A stretch of DNA of 64,000 nucleotides from contig NZ_CP017057.1 in NCBI RefSeq assembly GCF_001719165.1, forward strand, positions 1,116,001-1,180,000. Direction: 5' to 3'. The translations under genes were made by a program, and so were the position numbers. Below are positions 9,133 through 18,684 of this stretch, piece after piece. Every line of letters begins with the position of its first letter. Position 1 is the stretch's first letter. Under the pieces are notes generated by a model, which made no database searches, was not told where the DNA came from, and saw nothing but the letters and a program-made list of their open reading frames with translations. Origin of the DNA: Erythrobacter litoralis. GTDB taxonomy: Bacteria; Pseudomonadota; Alphaproteobacteria; Sphingomonadales; Sphingomonadaceae.

Positions 9133-9555
9133 ATGGCGGTCACCCGCACCTTTTCGATCATCAAGCCCGATGCGACCAAGCGCAACCTGACCGGCGCGGT
9201 CACCAAGATGCTGGAAGACGCCGGCCTTCGCGTCGTCGCCTCCAAGCGCATCCGCATGTCGCGCGAGCAGGCCGAAGGTTTCTATGCGGTCCACAAGGAA
9301 CGCCCCTTCTTCGGCGAACTGGTCGAATTCATGATGAGCGATCCGGTTGTCGTGCAGGTTCTCGAAGGCGAGGATGCGGTCAAGCGCAACCGCGACGTGA
9401 TGGGTGCTACCAATCCGGCAGAAGCTGCCGACGGCACGATCCGCAAGGAATATGCGCTTTCGATCGGTGAGAACACGGTCCATGGGTCGGACAGCGAAGA
9501 GAACGCGAAGATCGAGATCGAATTCTTCTTCAGCGAAGACGAGATTGTCGGCTGA
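9133..9555 (+). CDS. ndk: Nucleoside diphosphate kinase
   Basis: Ndk transfers the gamma-phosphate of ATP to other nucleoside diphosphates through a phosphohistidine, balancing NTP pools. The 140-residue protein is full length. It shows the opening [13 protein letters not shown], the substrate region GATNPAEA, and the catalytic histidine in [17 protein letters not shown] lies about 10 bases before ATG 9133. The gene appears monocistronic: a 156-bp leader region lies upstream and a strong terminator follows. Confidence 0.98.
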   Translation: MAVTRTFSIIKPDATKRNLTGAVTKMLEDAGLRVVASKRIRMSREQAEGFYAVHKERPFFGELVEFMMSDPVVVQVLEGEDAVKRNRDVMGATNPAEAADGTIRKEYALSIGENTVHGSDSEENAKIEIEFFFSEDEIVG

Positions 9556-9577
9556 TCGCCCCGCAGCCATTGAATTG

Positions 9578-9609
9578 AAAGGGCCGTCCCTGCCGGGGCG
9601 GCCCTTTTC
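9578..9609 (+). terminator. Intrinsic terminator after ndk
   Basis: A GC stem (GGGCCGTCCC paired with GGGGCGGCCC, one wobble, 4-base loop) is preceded by an A-run and followed by TTTT. It sits 22 bp after the ndk stop and 10 bp before the sulfotransferase stop on the other strand, so it could serve both directions. Confidence 0.85.
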
Positions 9610-9618
9610 GTTTCCGCT

Positions 9619-10833
9619 TCAGCTTGCCTGCGGTTCGGCGAACCGGGCGAGCTGGTCGGAATGGGCGTGATGCGTGCCGCGCTCGCTGCTTGCCATTTCC
9701 GCGCGCATCGCGGCCAGCGCCTGCGTTGTGAGATACAGGCCCAGTTCGGCATAGGTTCGCGCGATCTCGGCCTGCCAGTCGGCGTTGAGCGCATCGAAAT
9801 CGAGCCGCGTGACCGGTCCGTCCCAGTCGCGAAGCGCCTCGGCCATGCGCGCTTCGCGCAGCTCGATCTTGTGCCTCCAGACCGCCTCGATCCGCGCGAG
9901 GTCGCACGAATCCGACTGGATCGCCATCTGGTTCGCCGCCAGCGAAATGGCGCTTTTGAGCACCGCTTCCTGGTCGCGCTGGGCGATCACCAGCCGGGCA
10001 TCGGGGAATTGGGACAGGAGTGTCGCGAGATCCTCGGCGAATGCGGGAACCTTCATCACCCGCGGCCGGCCCGCATTGCCGCGATGGGCCGCATCGGTCC
10101 GCAGCATGCGTGCGAACTCACGGTAGATCGAAGCAGGATCGCGGGCCTCGCTCCAGGCCGAATAGCCCGGGATATGCCACTGCGATTCGTAGATCGAATG
10201 GTGCAGCGCGGCCGATATCCATGCCAGCTCCTCCTCGGCCCGCGCGGGGGCCATCGGGTGGATCGATTGCAGCCACGGATTGAGCGCACCGAGAAGCGCA
10301 AGGTCGAGCGCGCTTTTCGCCCGGTTCATTCCGAAGCGCGAGGGGACCGGGTGATAGGCATCGCAATAGCGGGTGTGCGAATGGGCCGGGTCGGCGGCGA
10401 GCAGTTTGTGAATGCGGGTCGTGCCCGAACGCATGTGGCCGATGACGACGATCGGCGCGGCAAGCGGCGTTCGCGCCATTTCGGGCCGCTTAGCCCACAG
10501 CGCGCCGAGCCGCAGGCGATTGCGCACCGCCCGCACCAATTGGCCATGCGCCATTGCCCGGCCGAGCGGGTTGAGATCGGCTTCCTCACGCACGGCAGCC
10601 GAAAGCCTCTCGAACCGCTCGCGGAAATCTGCCACCTCCTCCGACCCGCGCCCTGCATGCTGCGCAGCCTCGGCAGCGGCGCCGAGCGGCCGGGCGGCGA
10701 TTTCCCACATCATATCGGGATCGAGCGAGGGCTCGGGCAGGCGTCCCTTTTCCCAAGCATTTCCGAGCAGCGCGCTGGCGCGTTCGGCGAGCGGCGCGCG
10801 GGCGAGGGGATGTTCGCGCGGCGGAACCTTCAT
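9619..10833 (-). CDS. Sulfotransferase family protein
   Basis: The 404-residue protein has the 5'-phosphosulfate loop of PAPS-dependent sulfotransferases (VVIGHMRSGTTRIHKLL). It also has a 3'-phosphate-binding region near residue 290 (DARLVIAQRDQEAVLKSAIS) and the usual helical C-terminal half. The likely reaction is transfer of sulfate from PAPS to a small molecule or lipid, but the acceptor cannot be told. ATG 10833 shares one base with the purN stop, so it is probably translated after purN. Nothing in the neighbourhood points to sulfate activation. A related non-catalytic role is possible. Confidence 0.8.
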   Translation of the reverse strand: MKVPPREHPLARAPLAERASALLGNAWEKGRLPEPSLDPDMMWEIAARPLGAAAEAAQHAGRGSEEVADFRERFERLSAAVREEADLNPLGRAMAHGQLVRAVRNRLRLGALWAKRPEMARTPLAAPIVVIGHMRSGTTRIHKLLAADPAHSHTRYCDAYHPVPSRFGMNRAKSALDLALLGALNPWLQSIHPMAPARAEEELAWISAALHHSIYESQWHIPGYSAWSEARDPASIYREFARMLRTDAAHRGNAGRPRVMKVPAFAEDLATLLSQFPDARLVIAQRDQEAVLKSAISLAANQMAIQSDSCDLARIEAVWRHKIELREARMAEALRDWDGPVTRLDFDALNADWQAEIARTYAELGLYLTTQALAAMRAEMASSERGTHHAHSDQLARFAEPQAS

Positions 10834-11810
10834 CAGAACATGTCCGCCGCATCGTGCAGCCGGGTCAGCCGCGCCGGCGCGACGCTGCGCCAGCTGCGCT
10901 CGAGCCATCCGCCGACATGTGCCCAGTCGAGCCCCGGCCGGTCGAGGATCAGGCCGACCCATCCGCTCGCGCCGTAATAGGCGGGCTTGAAATAGGCCTG
11001 CGGCTGCGTCTCGACGAGGTTCAGCAATTCGTCCATCCCGCTCGTCTTGACGAGCAGCGCGACATGGCCGCTGCCGTGATGACGATCGTTGAAATGGGCA
11101 AAGAACCTGCCCGATTTATCCGGACCGACCCTGAACCCGGGCGCGCCGTGGCTTTCGCGCTCGTGCGTTTCGGGCAGGGCGAGCGCCAGCGCGCGCACGC
11201 GTGCGAGCAGGTGTTCAGGATCGCTCCCGCGCGATACATAATCGGCCAGCGCGCGGGGGAAGAGCTGGTGCTCGGCGATGCGGACCCGTGCGGCGAGGCT
11301 CTCGGGGGAGTCCTCCGGCGCGATCGCGACCCGCGCCTGTGCCAGCACTTCGCCCGAATCCAGTTCGTTCGTGACCAGGTGCACGCTTGCCCCCGCATGG
11401 CTGTCGCCTGCCTCGATCGCGCGGGCATAGGTATCGAGTCCCTTGTATTTCGGCAGCAGCGAGGGATGGATGTTGAGCATCCTTCCCTGCCAGCGCTGCA
11501 CGAATTCCTCCGACAAGATCCGCATGTAACCGGCGAGTACGATGTGGTCAGCCCCCGCTTCGAGCGCCGCGGCCTCCATCGCCTCGTCCTGCGCCTGGCG
11601 GCTTATGCCCTTGTGCGAATGAGCGAAGGTGCGAGTGCCTTCGAGCCGGGCGAGCGCCAGTCCTTCCGCTGCGGGATCGTTGCTTGCCACCAGCACCACC
11701 TCATACGGGGCGCCCGGCAGGCGGCTCGCATAGAGCAGCGCGGCCATGTTGGTCCCCGCGCCCGAGATGAAGATCGCGACCTTCGCCCGGGGCCGGGGCG
11801 TATCAGCCAT
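10833..11810 (-). CDS. purN: PurN (GAR formyltransferase) fused to a YjbR/MmcQ-like domain
   Basis: Residues 1-190 are a complete glycinamide ribonucleotide transformylase, the third purine step. They carry the N-terminal [11 protein letters not shown] loop, the catalytic-site motif [14 protein letters not shown] and the catalytic aspartate in [12 protein letters not shown]. Residues from about 208 to 320 form a second domain ([51 protein letters not shown]) that resembles the YjbR/MmcQ family. Normal PurN is about 190-215 residues and this product is 325. The reading frame is continuous. ATG 11810 overlaps the purM stop by 8 bases. Confidence 0.9.
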   Translation of the reverse strand: MADTPRPRAKVAIFISGAGTNMAALLYASRLPGAPYEVVLVASNDPAAEGLALARLEGTRTFAHSHKGISRQAQDEAMEAAALEAGADHIVLAGYMRILSEEFVQRWQGRMLNIHPSLLPKYKGLDTYARAIEAGDSHAGASVHLVTNELDSGEVLAQARVAIAPEDSPESLAARVRIAEHQLFPRALADYVSRGSDPEHLLARVRALALALPETHERESHGAPGFRVGPDKSGRFFAHFNDRHHGSGHVALLVKTSGMDELLNLVETQPQAYFKPAYYGASGWVGLILDRPGLDWAHVGGWLERSWRSVAPARLTRLHDAADMF

Positions 11811-12912
11811 TGTGGACCGCTTCGAAAGGCTCGCGCGCGCTCCACGTGCCGCGACTGCCGCGAACGGTGCAGCCGCGCGGCCCCTCGACGATTTCGCCGA
11901 CCCTGAAGGCGGTTTCGCCGGCCGTTCCGAGCCGCTCGAAGACGGCGCCTGCCCGATCGGGGGCGACCGCAAGCACCATGCCCACGCCGCAATTGAAGGT
12001 GCGGGCCAGTTCCTCGGGTTCGATATTTCCCTGCGCCTGGAGGAAGGCCATCAGGCGCGGCTGCTGCCAGCTGTCCGCATCGACGTGCGCATGCGCGCCT
12101 TCGGGAAGGATCCGCGGTATGTTCTCGAGCAGCCCCCCGCCGGTGATATGGGCGAGCGCGTTCACATGGCCTTCGCGGATCAGCGGGAGCAGGCTTTCGA
12201 CGTAGATCCGCGTCGGCTCGATCAGAGCGTCGATCAGCAGGCGGTCGCGATCGAAGACGGCTGGCCGGTCCATCTTCCAGCCGAAATCGGCGGCGAGACG
12301 GCGGACCAGCGAATACCCGTTGGAATGGACGCCGGAGGAGGCGAGGCCGACCAGCACGTCGCCTGGCGCCACTCGATCGCCGGTCAACTGCTCGCCGCGC
12401 TCGACCGCGCCGACGCAGAACCCCGCGAGGTCATAGTCGCCTGGGGCATACATGCCGGGCATCTCCGCCGTCTCGCCGCCGATCAGTGCGCATCCGGCGT
12501 GCTTGCAGCCTTCGGCTATCCCGGCGATGACGCGCTCGGCGACGCCCTCCTCAAGCTTTCCGGTGGCGAAATAGTCGAGGAAGAAAAGCGGTTCTGCGCC
12601 CTGAACGATGAGGTCATTGACGCACATCGCGACGAGGTCGATGCCGACGCTGTCGTGGCGGTCGTATTCGATCGCTAGCTTGAGCTTGGTCCCCACCCCG
12701 TCATTGGCAGCGACCAGAAGCGGGTCCGAATAGCCCGCCGCCTTCGGGTCGAAGAACCCGCCGAAGCCGCCCAGTTCGCTGGTCGCGCCGGGCCGCGCGG
12801 TCGCTTTCGCGAGCGGGGCGATCGCCCGGACGAGCCGGTTGCCCGCCTCGATCGAGACGCCGGCCTGTTCGTAGGTATAGGGGCCCGACGAAGATTGGCG
12901 AGGGTCGTTCAT
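11803..12912 (-). CDS. purM: Phosphoribosylformylglycinamidine cyclo-ligase PurM
   Basis: PurM closes the imidazole ring to make aminoimidazole ribonucleotide using ATP. The 369-residue protein has the expected motifs: [12 protein letters not shown], the ATP-contact block [43 protein letters not shown] and [16 protein letters not shown] 12912 begins the conserved part. The purM-purN order with an 8-base overlap is the normal purine arrangement. A 71-bp gap to the divergent envelope gene must contain the promoter. Confidence 0.97.
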   Translation of the reverse strand: MNDPRQSSSGPYTYEQAGVSIEAGNRLVRAIAPLAKATARPGATSELGGFGGFFDPKAAGYSDPLLVAANDGVGTKLKLAIEYDRHDSVGIDLVAMCVNDLIVQGAEPLFFLDYFATGKLEEGVAERVIAGIAEGCKHAGCALIGGETAEMPGMYAPGDYDLAGFCVGAVERGEQLTGDRVAPGDVLVGLASSGVHSNGYSLVRRLAADFGWKMDRPAVFDRDRLLIDALIEPTRIYVESLLPLIREGHVNALAHITGGGLLENIPRILPEGAHAHVDADSWQQPRLMAFLQAQGNIEPEELARTFNCGVGMVLAVAPDRAGAVFERLGTAGETAFRVGEIVEGPRGCTVRGSRGTWSAREPFEAVHNG

Positions 12913-12983
12913 ATCCCGCGTCCTTAGCCTTTCGCGCTTGGAATTCCACTCACCTTTGGGCAAAAGCGCGCAGGCTTTCCACG

Positions 12984-14300
12984 ATGACCGCGTCTTTTCC
13001 CACCCTGCACCGGCCCGAAGCCGGGACCACGCTCCCGCCGCGGCGCTGGCTGCGCCATGGCGCAGCCGCTCTCGGCGCGCTCGCGCTGCTCGGCGGCGGC
13101 TATGCGCTGGTCCTCGCTCAGGTTTCGGGTGAACGCGGGATCGCGCCCACCGCTTCGAGCGCGGATATCGAGGTGCGCGGAATCGCAGTCGACGTGACGG
13201 CCGATTCGGCCGAGGAAGCGCGGCAGCAGGCCTGGCGCGAAGCCCAGCGCAAGGCGTGGGAGAAGGTCGACGGCCCCGATGTCTCGGACAGCGAGCTTTC
13301 CGCGATGGTCTCCGCGATCGTGATTGAGCGCGAGAGCATCGCTCCAAGACGCTATATTGCGAGGCTGGGCGTCGTGTTCGATCGGCAGCGCGCAGGGCGC
13401 TATCTCGGCGGTCAGTCGCAGCAGCGTTCGTCGGCCCCGATGCTCCTGATCCCGATCATGGCGAGCGGCGGGGCTTACACCACGTTCGAGCGGCGCAATG
13501 AATGGCAGCGCGCCTGGGCCGAATTCAATCCCGGCACGAGCCGGATCGACTATGTCAGGCCGAGCGGGGCGGGCGGCGATTCGCTGCTCATCAATTTCGG
13601 CCAGACGCGCAGGCGCAGTCGGGCATGGTGGCGCACGACGCTTGACCAGTATGGCGCGGCCGATGCGCTCGTTCCGATCGCGCGGATCGACTACCAGTTC
13701 CCCGGTGGCCCGGCGCGCGGCATCTTCACCGCGCGCTATGGCCCGGACAGCACCCTGCTTGGTGGCTTCGAGCTTTCCGCCGAAAGCCCCGAACAGATGC
13801 CGGGCATGCTGGCCGAGGCGGTGCGCCGGTTCGATCGGATGTTCGAGACCGCCCTCGAGCAGGGCAAGCTCACGCCCGATCCGACCCTGCAGGGCGGTGA
13901 TTCGGGCGAGATGGACCCGGCCCTGCGCCGCCTCATCGAGATCGGCCGCGCAATCCAGCAGCGCGATCTGGCACGCGAGGAAAGAGGCCCGGCGCCGAAC
14001 CAGCCGGAGACGAACCCGGCAGAGGCGCAGGAAACCCCCGACCCGGCCGAAACCGCCGCGCCGGTGCGCGCTATCACGGTCCAGTTCGCAAGCCCCGATG
14101 CGGCGACCTTCGATGCCGCGCTTTCCGCCGTGCGCGGCGTGCCGGGCGTGCGCGGGCTTGCCGTCACCAGCACCGCGATGGGCGGGACTTCGGTGATGAG
14201 CGTGCGCTATGCCGGGAGCCTCGACGAACTCGCCGAAGCGCTGGTCGAGCGCGGCTTTGCAGTCAATCGCGGGGCGGGCGCTCTCGCCATCAGCCGCTGA
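12984..14300 (+). CDS. Membrane-anchored DUF2066-like envelope protein
   Basis: The 438-residue product has a basic N-terminus and one hydrophobic segment (about residues 25-46), so it is anchored or exported. The following region ([26 protein letters not shown]) resembles the start of DUF2066-type periplasmic proteins. An acidic, Pro/Glu-rich linker (about 325-360) precedes a small C-terminal domain of roughly 75 residues with ferredoxin-like alternation ([17 protein letters not shown] and [17 protein letters not shown]). Function is unknown. It is divergent from purM and 14 bp upstream of hdaA, a pairing that may be conserved. Confidence 0.7.
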   Translation: MTASFPTLHRPEAGTTLPPRRWLRHGAAALGALALLGGGYALVLAQVSGERGIAPTASSADIEVRGIAVDVTADSAEEARQQAWREAQRKAWEKVDGPDVSDSELSAMVSAIVIERESIAPRRYIARLGVVFDRQRAGRYLGGQSQQRSSAPMLLIPIMASGGAYTTFERRNEWQRAWAEFNPGTSRIDYVRPSGAGGDSLLINFGQTRRRSRAWWRTTLDQYGAADALVPIARIDYQFPGGPARGIFTARYGPDSTLLGGFELSAESPEQMPGMLAEAVRRFDRMFETALEQGKLTPDPTLQGGDSGEMDPALRRLIEIGRAIQQRDLAREERGPAPNQPETNPAEAQETPDPAETAAPVRAITVQFASPDAATFDAALSAVRGVPGVRGLAVTSTAMGGTSVMSVRYAGSLDELAEALVERGFAVNRGAGALAISR

Positions 14301-14314
14301 CCGGGCCGCGCGCC

Positions 14315-14956
14315 GTGGGCAGAGCCGCCGATTCCCCTTCGCAGATCGCGCTTCCGTTGGTCCCCGGAGCGGGTGGCGCGCCGCGTCGGATCGTGATCGG
14401 CAACGCCAATGCGCACGCGATCGAAGCGCTCGCCGAACCGTCGCGCTGGCCCTTTGGCACGGCCATCCTCACCGGGCCGCAGCGCTCGGGCAAGTCGCTG
14501 ATCGGCGAATGGGCCGAAGGGCGCGGGATCGCGGTGATCGATGGCGCCGACAAGTGGGACGAGGACGCGCTGTTCCACCGCTGGAATGCGGGGCAGGAGG
14601 GCGGATCGCGGGCGGGTGAACCTTTGCTTCTGATCGCGGACAGCCAGCCATGGCACATCGCGCTCCCCGATCTCGCCTCGCGTCTCGGTGGGTCTCTTCA
14701 GCTCGAGATCGGCGTTCCGGACGATGCAATGGCGGCGCAATTGATCGAGGCGCTGGCCGAACAGCGCGGCCTTACGCTCGCCGAGGGCGCGGCCGACTAC
14801 CTCGTTCCCCGGGCCGAACGCAGCTTTACCGGGCTGGAACAGCTGGTCGAGACCATCGACCGGATCAGCCTTGAACGGCAGGTCCCCGCCACCATGTCGG
14901 TCTGGCGCTCTGCGCTGGAGGCGATGCACGGGCCTGAACAGGGACGGCTGATCTAG
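14315..14956 (+). CDS. hdaA: HdaA-like DnaA regulatory protein
   Basis: HdaA-type proteins bind the sliding clamp and stimulate ATP hydrolysis by DnaA, preventing re-initiation. The 213-residue product has a clamp-binding-like motif QIALPL at residues 10-15, then a reduced AAA+ domain. A recognisable Walker A (GPQRSGKS), a Walker B-like VIDGADKW and a C-terminal helical lid (FTGLEQLVETIDRISL) are visible. There is no DNA-binding domain, which separates it from DnaA itself. The GTG start at 14315 is 14 bp after the upstream stop, so the two genes are probably cotranscribed. Confidence 0.82.
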   Translation: MGRAADSPSQIALPLVPGAGGAPRRIVIGNANAHAIEALAEPSRWPFGTAILTGPQRSGKSLIGEWAEGRGIAVIDGADKWDEDALFHRWNAGQEGGSRAGEPLLLIADSQPWHIALPDLASRLGGSLQLEIGVPDDAMAAQLIEALAEQRGLTLAEGAADYLVPRAERSFTGLEQLVETIDRISLERQVPATMSVWRSALEAMHGPEQGRLI

Positions 14957-15024
14957 CGGGCGGGAACGCTCATGCGGGCGGCGGATTTGCAAAAGGCGCC
15001 GATTGGTGGAAGGGTAAAAGAGCC

Positions 15025-15756
15025 ATGTTCGATAAGCTCAAGGCCTATCTGGACTCGATCAGAGCGCGCGATCCTGCACCGCGTTCGCGCTGGGAGATCC
15101 TGCTTTATCCGGGCGTCTGGGCGCTGGGATTCCACCGCGTCGCCCATTGGCTGTTCGAAGCGAAGCTTTATTTCCTCGCCCGCGTCGTCAACCACGTCTC
15201 CCGCGCGCTCACCGCGATCGACATCCATCCGGGCGCGACGATCGGGCGGAACTTCTTCATCGATCACGGCTTCACCGTCATCGGCGAGACGGCGGAGATC
15301 GGCGACAATGTCACGATCTACCAATGCGTGACGCTGGGCGGGACGAACCCCACCAACGGCAAGGGCGGCAAGCGTCACCCGACGCTCGAGGACAATGTCA
15401 TCATCGGTTCGGGCGCGCAGATCATCGGCCCGATCACCGTGGGTGAACGCGCCCGTGTCGGGGCGAATGCGGTGGTGACCGAGGACGTGCAGCCCGGCGC
15501 TACCATGGTCGGCCTCAAGGCACGCTCGACGCTGGTCCCGGCGGAGGAATGGATTCGCGAATTCATTCCCTATGGCACGCCGTCCGATGATCCGTGCGAA
15601 CCGCGCAGCGACTGCATCGAGAAGCTCGAGAACGAGCTCAACCTTCTCAAGGCCGAAATCGCGGATTTGAAGGCGGAACAGGCCCGTGCACGCACGGACG
15701 AAGCGGCGCGGCAGGCGAGCCTCGATTTCGGCCGCAAGAGCGGGACGGGTGACTGA
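15025..15756 (+). CDS. cysE: Serine O-acetyltransferase (EpsC/CysE type)
   Basis: The enzyme acetylates L-serine with acetyl-CoA, the first step of cysteine synthesis. The 243-residue protein has the short-type N-terminal helical region (RVAHWLFEAKLYFLAR). A left-handed beta-helix of hexapeptide repeats follows (DIHPGATIG, FFIDHGFTVIGETAEIGDNVTIYQ, CVTLGGTNP), with the catalytic histidines in IDHG and KRHPTLED. The C-terminal 45 residues are a predicted coiled coil (KLENELNLLKAEIADLKAEQ). ATG 15025 has AAGGGTAAAAG upstream. The stop shares one base with the next ATG. Confidence 0.93.
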   Translation: MFDKLKAYLDSIRARDPAPRSRWEILLYPGVWALGFHRVAHWLFEAKLYFLARVVNHVSRALTAIDIHPGATIGRNFFIDHGFTVIGETAEIGDNVTIYQCVTLGGTNPTNGKGGKRHPTLEDNVIIGSGAQIIGPITVGERARVGANAVVTEDVQPGATMVGLKARSTLVPAEEWIREFIPYGTPSDDPCEPRSDCIEKLENELNLLKAEIADLKAEQARARTDEAARQASLDFGRKSGTGD

Positions 15757-16118
15757 TGGCCGGCAGCGGCTCCGGCCCCGGACAGATCGTCGCCTTTCCG
15801 GCGCGCGGGGCCGCCGGCCAGGTCGGCTTCGAACGCGAGGAGTTGCAGCGCATTCTCGACCTTTACGGCCGGATGGTCGCGGCCGGCGAATGGCGTGACT
15901 ACGCGATGGATTTCGATTCGAAATGCGCGACCTTCGCGGCCTTCCGCCGCACCGCCGAACGCCCGCAGGCGCGGCTCGAAAAGCGCCCGGCGCTAAGGAA
16001 CAAGCAGGGGATGTGGACGCTTTTCGGAGAACACGGTCAGGTGATGAAGCGCGGCCACGATCTTGCCAATGTACTCGCGCCGATGGAGCGGCGGCTGGTG
16101 AAGGCGGTCGAGGACTAG
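15756..16118 (+). CDS. DUF2794 family protein
   Basis: This 120-residue cytoplasmic protein matches the DUF2794 pattern, with VGFEREELQRILDLYGRMVAAGEWRDY split by a Trp-Arg-Asp-Tyr core and then DFDSKCATFAAFRR. The family is widespread in alphaproteobacteria and has no known function. It starts in the cysE stop (TGATG), so it is translated together with cysE. A regulatory or structural role is possible, but nothing in the sequence shows it. Confidence 0.85.
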   Translation: MAGSGSGPGQIVAFPARGAAGQVGFEREELQRILDLYGRMVAAGEWRDYAMDFDSKCATFAAFRRTAERPQARLEKRPALRNKQGMWTLFGEHGQVMKRGHDLANVLAPMERRLVKAVED

Positions 16119-16208
16119 GCCCGACAAGGCGCGCTCCCACGCTCCGGCAGCGGAAGTGGCAGCTTTGGAACGCTCGAACCGCCTGTTCCGATGGCTGGAA
16201 TTGGGTGG

Positions 16209-16225
16209 AGACTAGAAACTAGTCT
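16209..16225. other. Perfect inverted repeat at the stop of the small membrane gene
   Basis: AGACTAG (16209-16215) and CTAGTCT (16219-16225) are separated by AAA. The right arm contains the stop codon of the minus-strand gene above. It is AT-rich compared with the surroundings and may be a weak termination or stability hairpin. Confidence 0.5.
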
Positions 16226-16458
16226 AGATGCAGATTTCGTTGGTTAGTGGCCCGCCGCTGCCATAGACCCGAGCAGAATCGAAAAAAATTGATTACCGCC
16301 AAGATCCCTAGCGAAGAAAAAAGCCACCCCGATAAATTCTCACCGAGCAACCCGGTAACGCCGAATTCGTGGATGACCCAAACGAAGCCGAAAGCGAAGC
16401 CGAACATACTTATTACGGTCAGCCACGCGTAAATCGAGTTTCTTGCATCTTGGCCCAT
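16219..16458 (-). CDS. Small two-helix membrane protein, low GC
   Basis: The 79-residue product has two predicted membrane helices (about residues 9-30 and 43-62) joined by a short loop (HEFGVTGLLGENLS), with a basic C-terminus. I do not recognise it. The codons are much more AT-rich than in neighbouring genes (for example many AAA, ATT and AAT), which suggests recent acquisition or relaxed selection. It is alone in a 690-bp gap between DUF2794 and the SDR gene. ATG 16458 has no strong ribosome binding site, so it could be a decaying ORF. Confidence 0.45.
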   Translation of the reverse strand: MGQDARNSIYAWLTVISMFGFAFGFVWVIHEFGVTGLLGENLSGWLFSSLGILAVINFFRFCSGLWQRRATNQRNLHLD

Positions 16459-16754
16459 AGAAAGCAGTCTAGCATTTTGTAATTTGACCGGAAAGGGGTC
16501 GTTAACGGTCGGTCCGCTTCCGGTAGCGTTCCCCGAAAACCTGCCGCTGCCGTTTCCTACATCCGGCGAGCCCGCTAAACTTCGCGCCGCTCCTTCGCAT
16601 CGTCGACCACACCGCGCGCGGACCTTCGCTCCCTAAAAGCCTCCGCTCCCCCTGTCCGTCCGGTGGGCGAAACGGGTGCTAAACATCTGGTATAAAGCAA
16701 TTATTCGAGGCGTTGGAAAGTTGACAGGGTGTAACCTTTGTCCGCTTGAATGCG
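16459..16754. other. Gene-free stretch of about 300 bp with mixed base composition
   Basis: No convincing ORF, RNA gene or repeat is seen here. The part next to 16500 is AT-rich (upstream of the small membrane gene), and 16670-16740 is also AT-rich. Confidence 0.5.
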
Positions 16755-16787
16755 AAAAGGCCCGCCCCCTTGCGAGGGCGGGCCTTG
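16755..16787 (-). terminator. Intrinsic terminator of the SDR gene
   Basis: A 12-bp near-perfect stem (AAGGCCCGCCC... paired with ...GGGCGGGCCTT) has a short loop. On the minus strand it ends in CCTTTTCG, and it lies 25 bp after the SDR stop. Confidence 0.85.
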
Positions 16788-16812
16788 CCGAATTGCGTCG
16801 CGAGAGGGCGGC

Positions 16813-17742
16813 TCACCCGCGCGCGCTGCTCGGGCCGGTGCCGGTGACCTTCTGCATGGCCTTGAGGATGTTGCCCGACTGCTCCGAGCCGCTCTGCGGG
16901 GCCTGGAGATTGGTGAAGGAATTGATCTCCTCCCAGCGCGCGGCGAAGCCTTCGACCGTGCGGTCCTCGTCCCTGAGCCAGACGGCGTCGTTCATCACCA
17001 CCCACGAGGAGTGGAAACCGCCCGCACCCGCGCCGACGATGGCATTGGTCGGCGCGTCCTCGCTGACGAGGAAGAGCGCCGCCGGGACCACGTTTTCCGG
17101 GGCGAAGAGCTTGAAGGCTTCCTCGGGGAAGAGGTCTTCGGTCATGCGGGTGCCGGCGACCGGCGACAGGGTGTTGACCTTGATGTTGTACTTCGCGCCC
17201 TCGAGCTGGAGCGTCTTGGTCAGCCCCGCAAGGCCGAGCTTCGCCGCGCCGTAGTTCGCCTGGCCGAAATTGCCGAAAAGGCCGGTCGAGGATGCGGTCA
17301 TGAGGATGCGGCCATAGGATTGCTCACGGAAGGTTTCCCAGCACGCCTTGGTGACGAAGGCCGAACCGGTGAGGTGAACCTTCAATACGAATTCGAAATC
17401 GGCCGGGTCCATCTTCGCGAAGGTCTTGTCGCGCAGCACGCCCGCATTGTTGATGAGGACATGGACGCCGCCCCACTTCTGCTTGGCGTCGGCCACCATC
17501 TTTTCCATCTGTTCGTATTCGGTGACGGAGCCGCCATTGGCCATCGCCTCGCCACCGGCCTTCTCGATTTCCTCGACGACTGCGGCCGCCGCGTCCGAGG
17601 TGCCGGTGCCGTCGCGCGAACCACCGAGGTCGTTGACCACGACCTTCGCCCCGCGCTTCGCCAGTTCGAGCGCATAGGCCTTGCCGAGCCCGCCGCCCGC
17701 GCCGGTGACGATGGCGACCTTGTCCTTGAAATCGATGCTCAT
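16813..17742 (-). CDS. Short-chain dehydrogenase (3-hydroxyacyl-CoA dehydrogenase-like SDR)
   Basis: The 309-residue NAD(P)-dependent oxidoreductase shows the cofactor loop VTGAGGGLGKA, NNAGVLRD and the catalytic Ser/Tyr/Lys in TASSTGLFGN and ANYGAAKLG. Two features, NDLGGSRDG after the second strand and the long C-terminal extension (GFHSSWVVMNDA, then FAARWEEI), are typical of the dehydrogenase domain of multifunctional 3-hydroxyacyl-CoA dehydrogenases. A role in acyl-CoA oxidation is therefore likely. ATG 17742 has GAGAGGACAC upstream. It appears to be transcribed alone and ends at a strong terminator. Confidence 0.88.
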   Translation of the reverse strand: MSIDFKDKVAIVTGAGGGLGKAYALELAKRGAKVVVNDLGGSRDGTGTSDAAAAVVEEIEKAGGEAMANGGSVTEYEQMEKMVADAKQKWGGVHVLINNAGVLRDKTFAKMDPADFEFVLKVHLTGSAFVTKACWETFREQSYGRILMTASSTGLFGNFGQANYGAAKLGLAGLTKTLQLEGAKYNIKVNTLSPVAGTRMTEDLFPEEAFKLFAPENVVPAALFLVSEDAPTNAIVGAGAGGFHSSWVVMNDAVWLRDEDRTVEGFAARWEEINSFTNLQAPQSGSEQSGNILKAMQKVTGTGPSSARG

Positions 17743-17891
17743 GGGTGTGTCCTCTCTGGTTGGGAGTGCGCGCCAGCTTGACGCGCGCGTAAACTCACGA
17801 TTGCGCGCGCTGCGTGGCACTTTTGCGCGGGGCTTGCAACCGCCTCGGTAGGGGGAACAGGGCCTCCAGCCGTGCCGTAGCGGCAGTCCGG

Positions 17892-18596
17892 TCAGAGCGC
17901 TTGAAGCGCGGGGATCAGTTCATCGAGCGAATCGATCACCGCATCCGAACCAAGATCGCCGGGCAGGCGGTCGCAATAACCGTACCCGGCCGCGACCACC
18001 TTCACGCCCGCACCGCGTGCGGCCTTCACGTCATAGGTCGAATCGCCGATGAAGACGAAGCGGTCGGGATCCTCGATCCCGCAGCGCTTCTGCGCCTCGA
18101 TGACGGGGGCAGGATCGGGTTTGGAGATGTATCTGCCGTCTTCGCCCTTGCCGATCGAATTGCCGCCGATGACCGTTTCGAACGGGTCGAGAAAATCGAG
18201 CTGGGTGAGGATCGAACGGGCGAATTCCTCGAACTTGTTGGTTACGACGGCCATCTTGACGCCCTTGGCGGCGAGCTCGTCGACGACGCGGCGGGCATGG
18301 TCGAAAGGCTCGGTGTGGACCGCATTGTTGTCGGCGTAATATTGCAGCATCGCCTTGTAGAGCGCGCGGAAATCGTCGCCCTCCAGACCCCCGGCGAGCC
18401 CGCCCTGTGCCTGCACCGCCCGGGCCAGCATGATCTTTGCCCCGCCGCCGATCAGGTCCTTCGAACTGCCGACCGGGACCGGCGCGAAACCGCCCAGCGA
18501 GAGCGCGTAATTGACCGCTGCGCCAAGGTCGCGGAACGTGTCGAGAAGGGTGCCGTCGAGGTCGAATCCGACCGCCGAAAATCGAAAATCCGTCAT
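17892..18596 (-). CDS. gph: Phosphoglycolate phosphatase (HAD family)
   Basis: The 234-residue protein is a HAD-superfamily hydrolase. It has the nucleophile motif DLDGTLLDT, motif II in VVTNK, the lysine in SKPDP and motif IV in FIGDSTYDV. The helical cap and length fit Gph, which removes 2-phosphoglycolate made by DNA repair. Other small phosphomonoesters are possible substrates. ATG 18596 is preferred to the longer ORF because conservation begins there. It is divergent from glmU, with 88 bp between the starts. Confidence 0.85.
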   Translation of the reverse strand: MTDFRFSAVGFDLDGTLLDTFRDLGAAVNYALSLGGFAPVPVGSSKDLIGGGAKIMLARAVQAQGGLAGGLEGDDFRALYKAMLQYYADNNAVHTEPFDHARRVVDELAAKGVKMAVVTNKFEEFARSILTQLDFLDPFETVIGGNSIGKGEDGRYISKPDPAPVIEAQKRCGIEDPDRFVFIGDSTYDVKAARGAGVKVVAAGYGYCDRLPGDLGSDAVIDSLDELIPALQAL

Positions 18597-18684
18597 GCCC
18601 GCTCCCATACATGGACACGCGGCGCGAGACGACTTCAAATCGCAAGCATTTGCGGGCAGGCACGCTCCATCCTAAGGGGGACGC

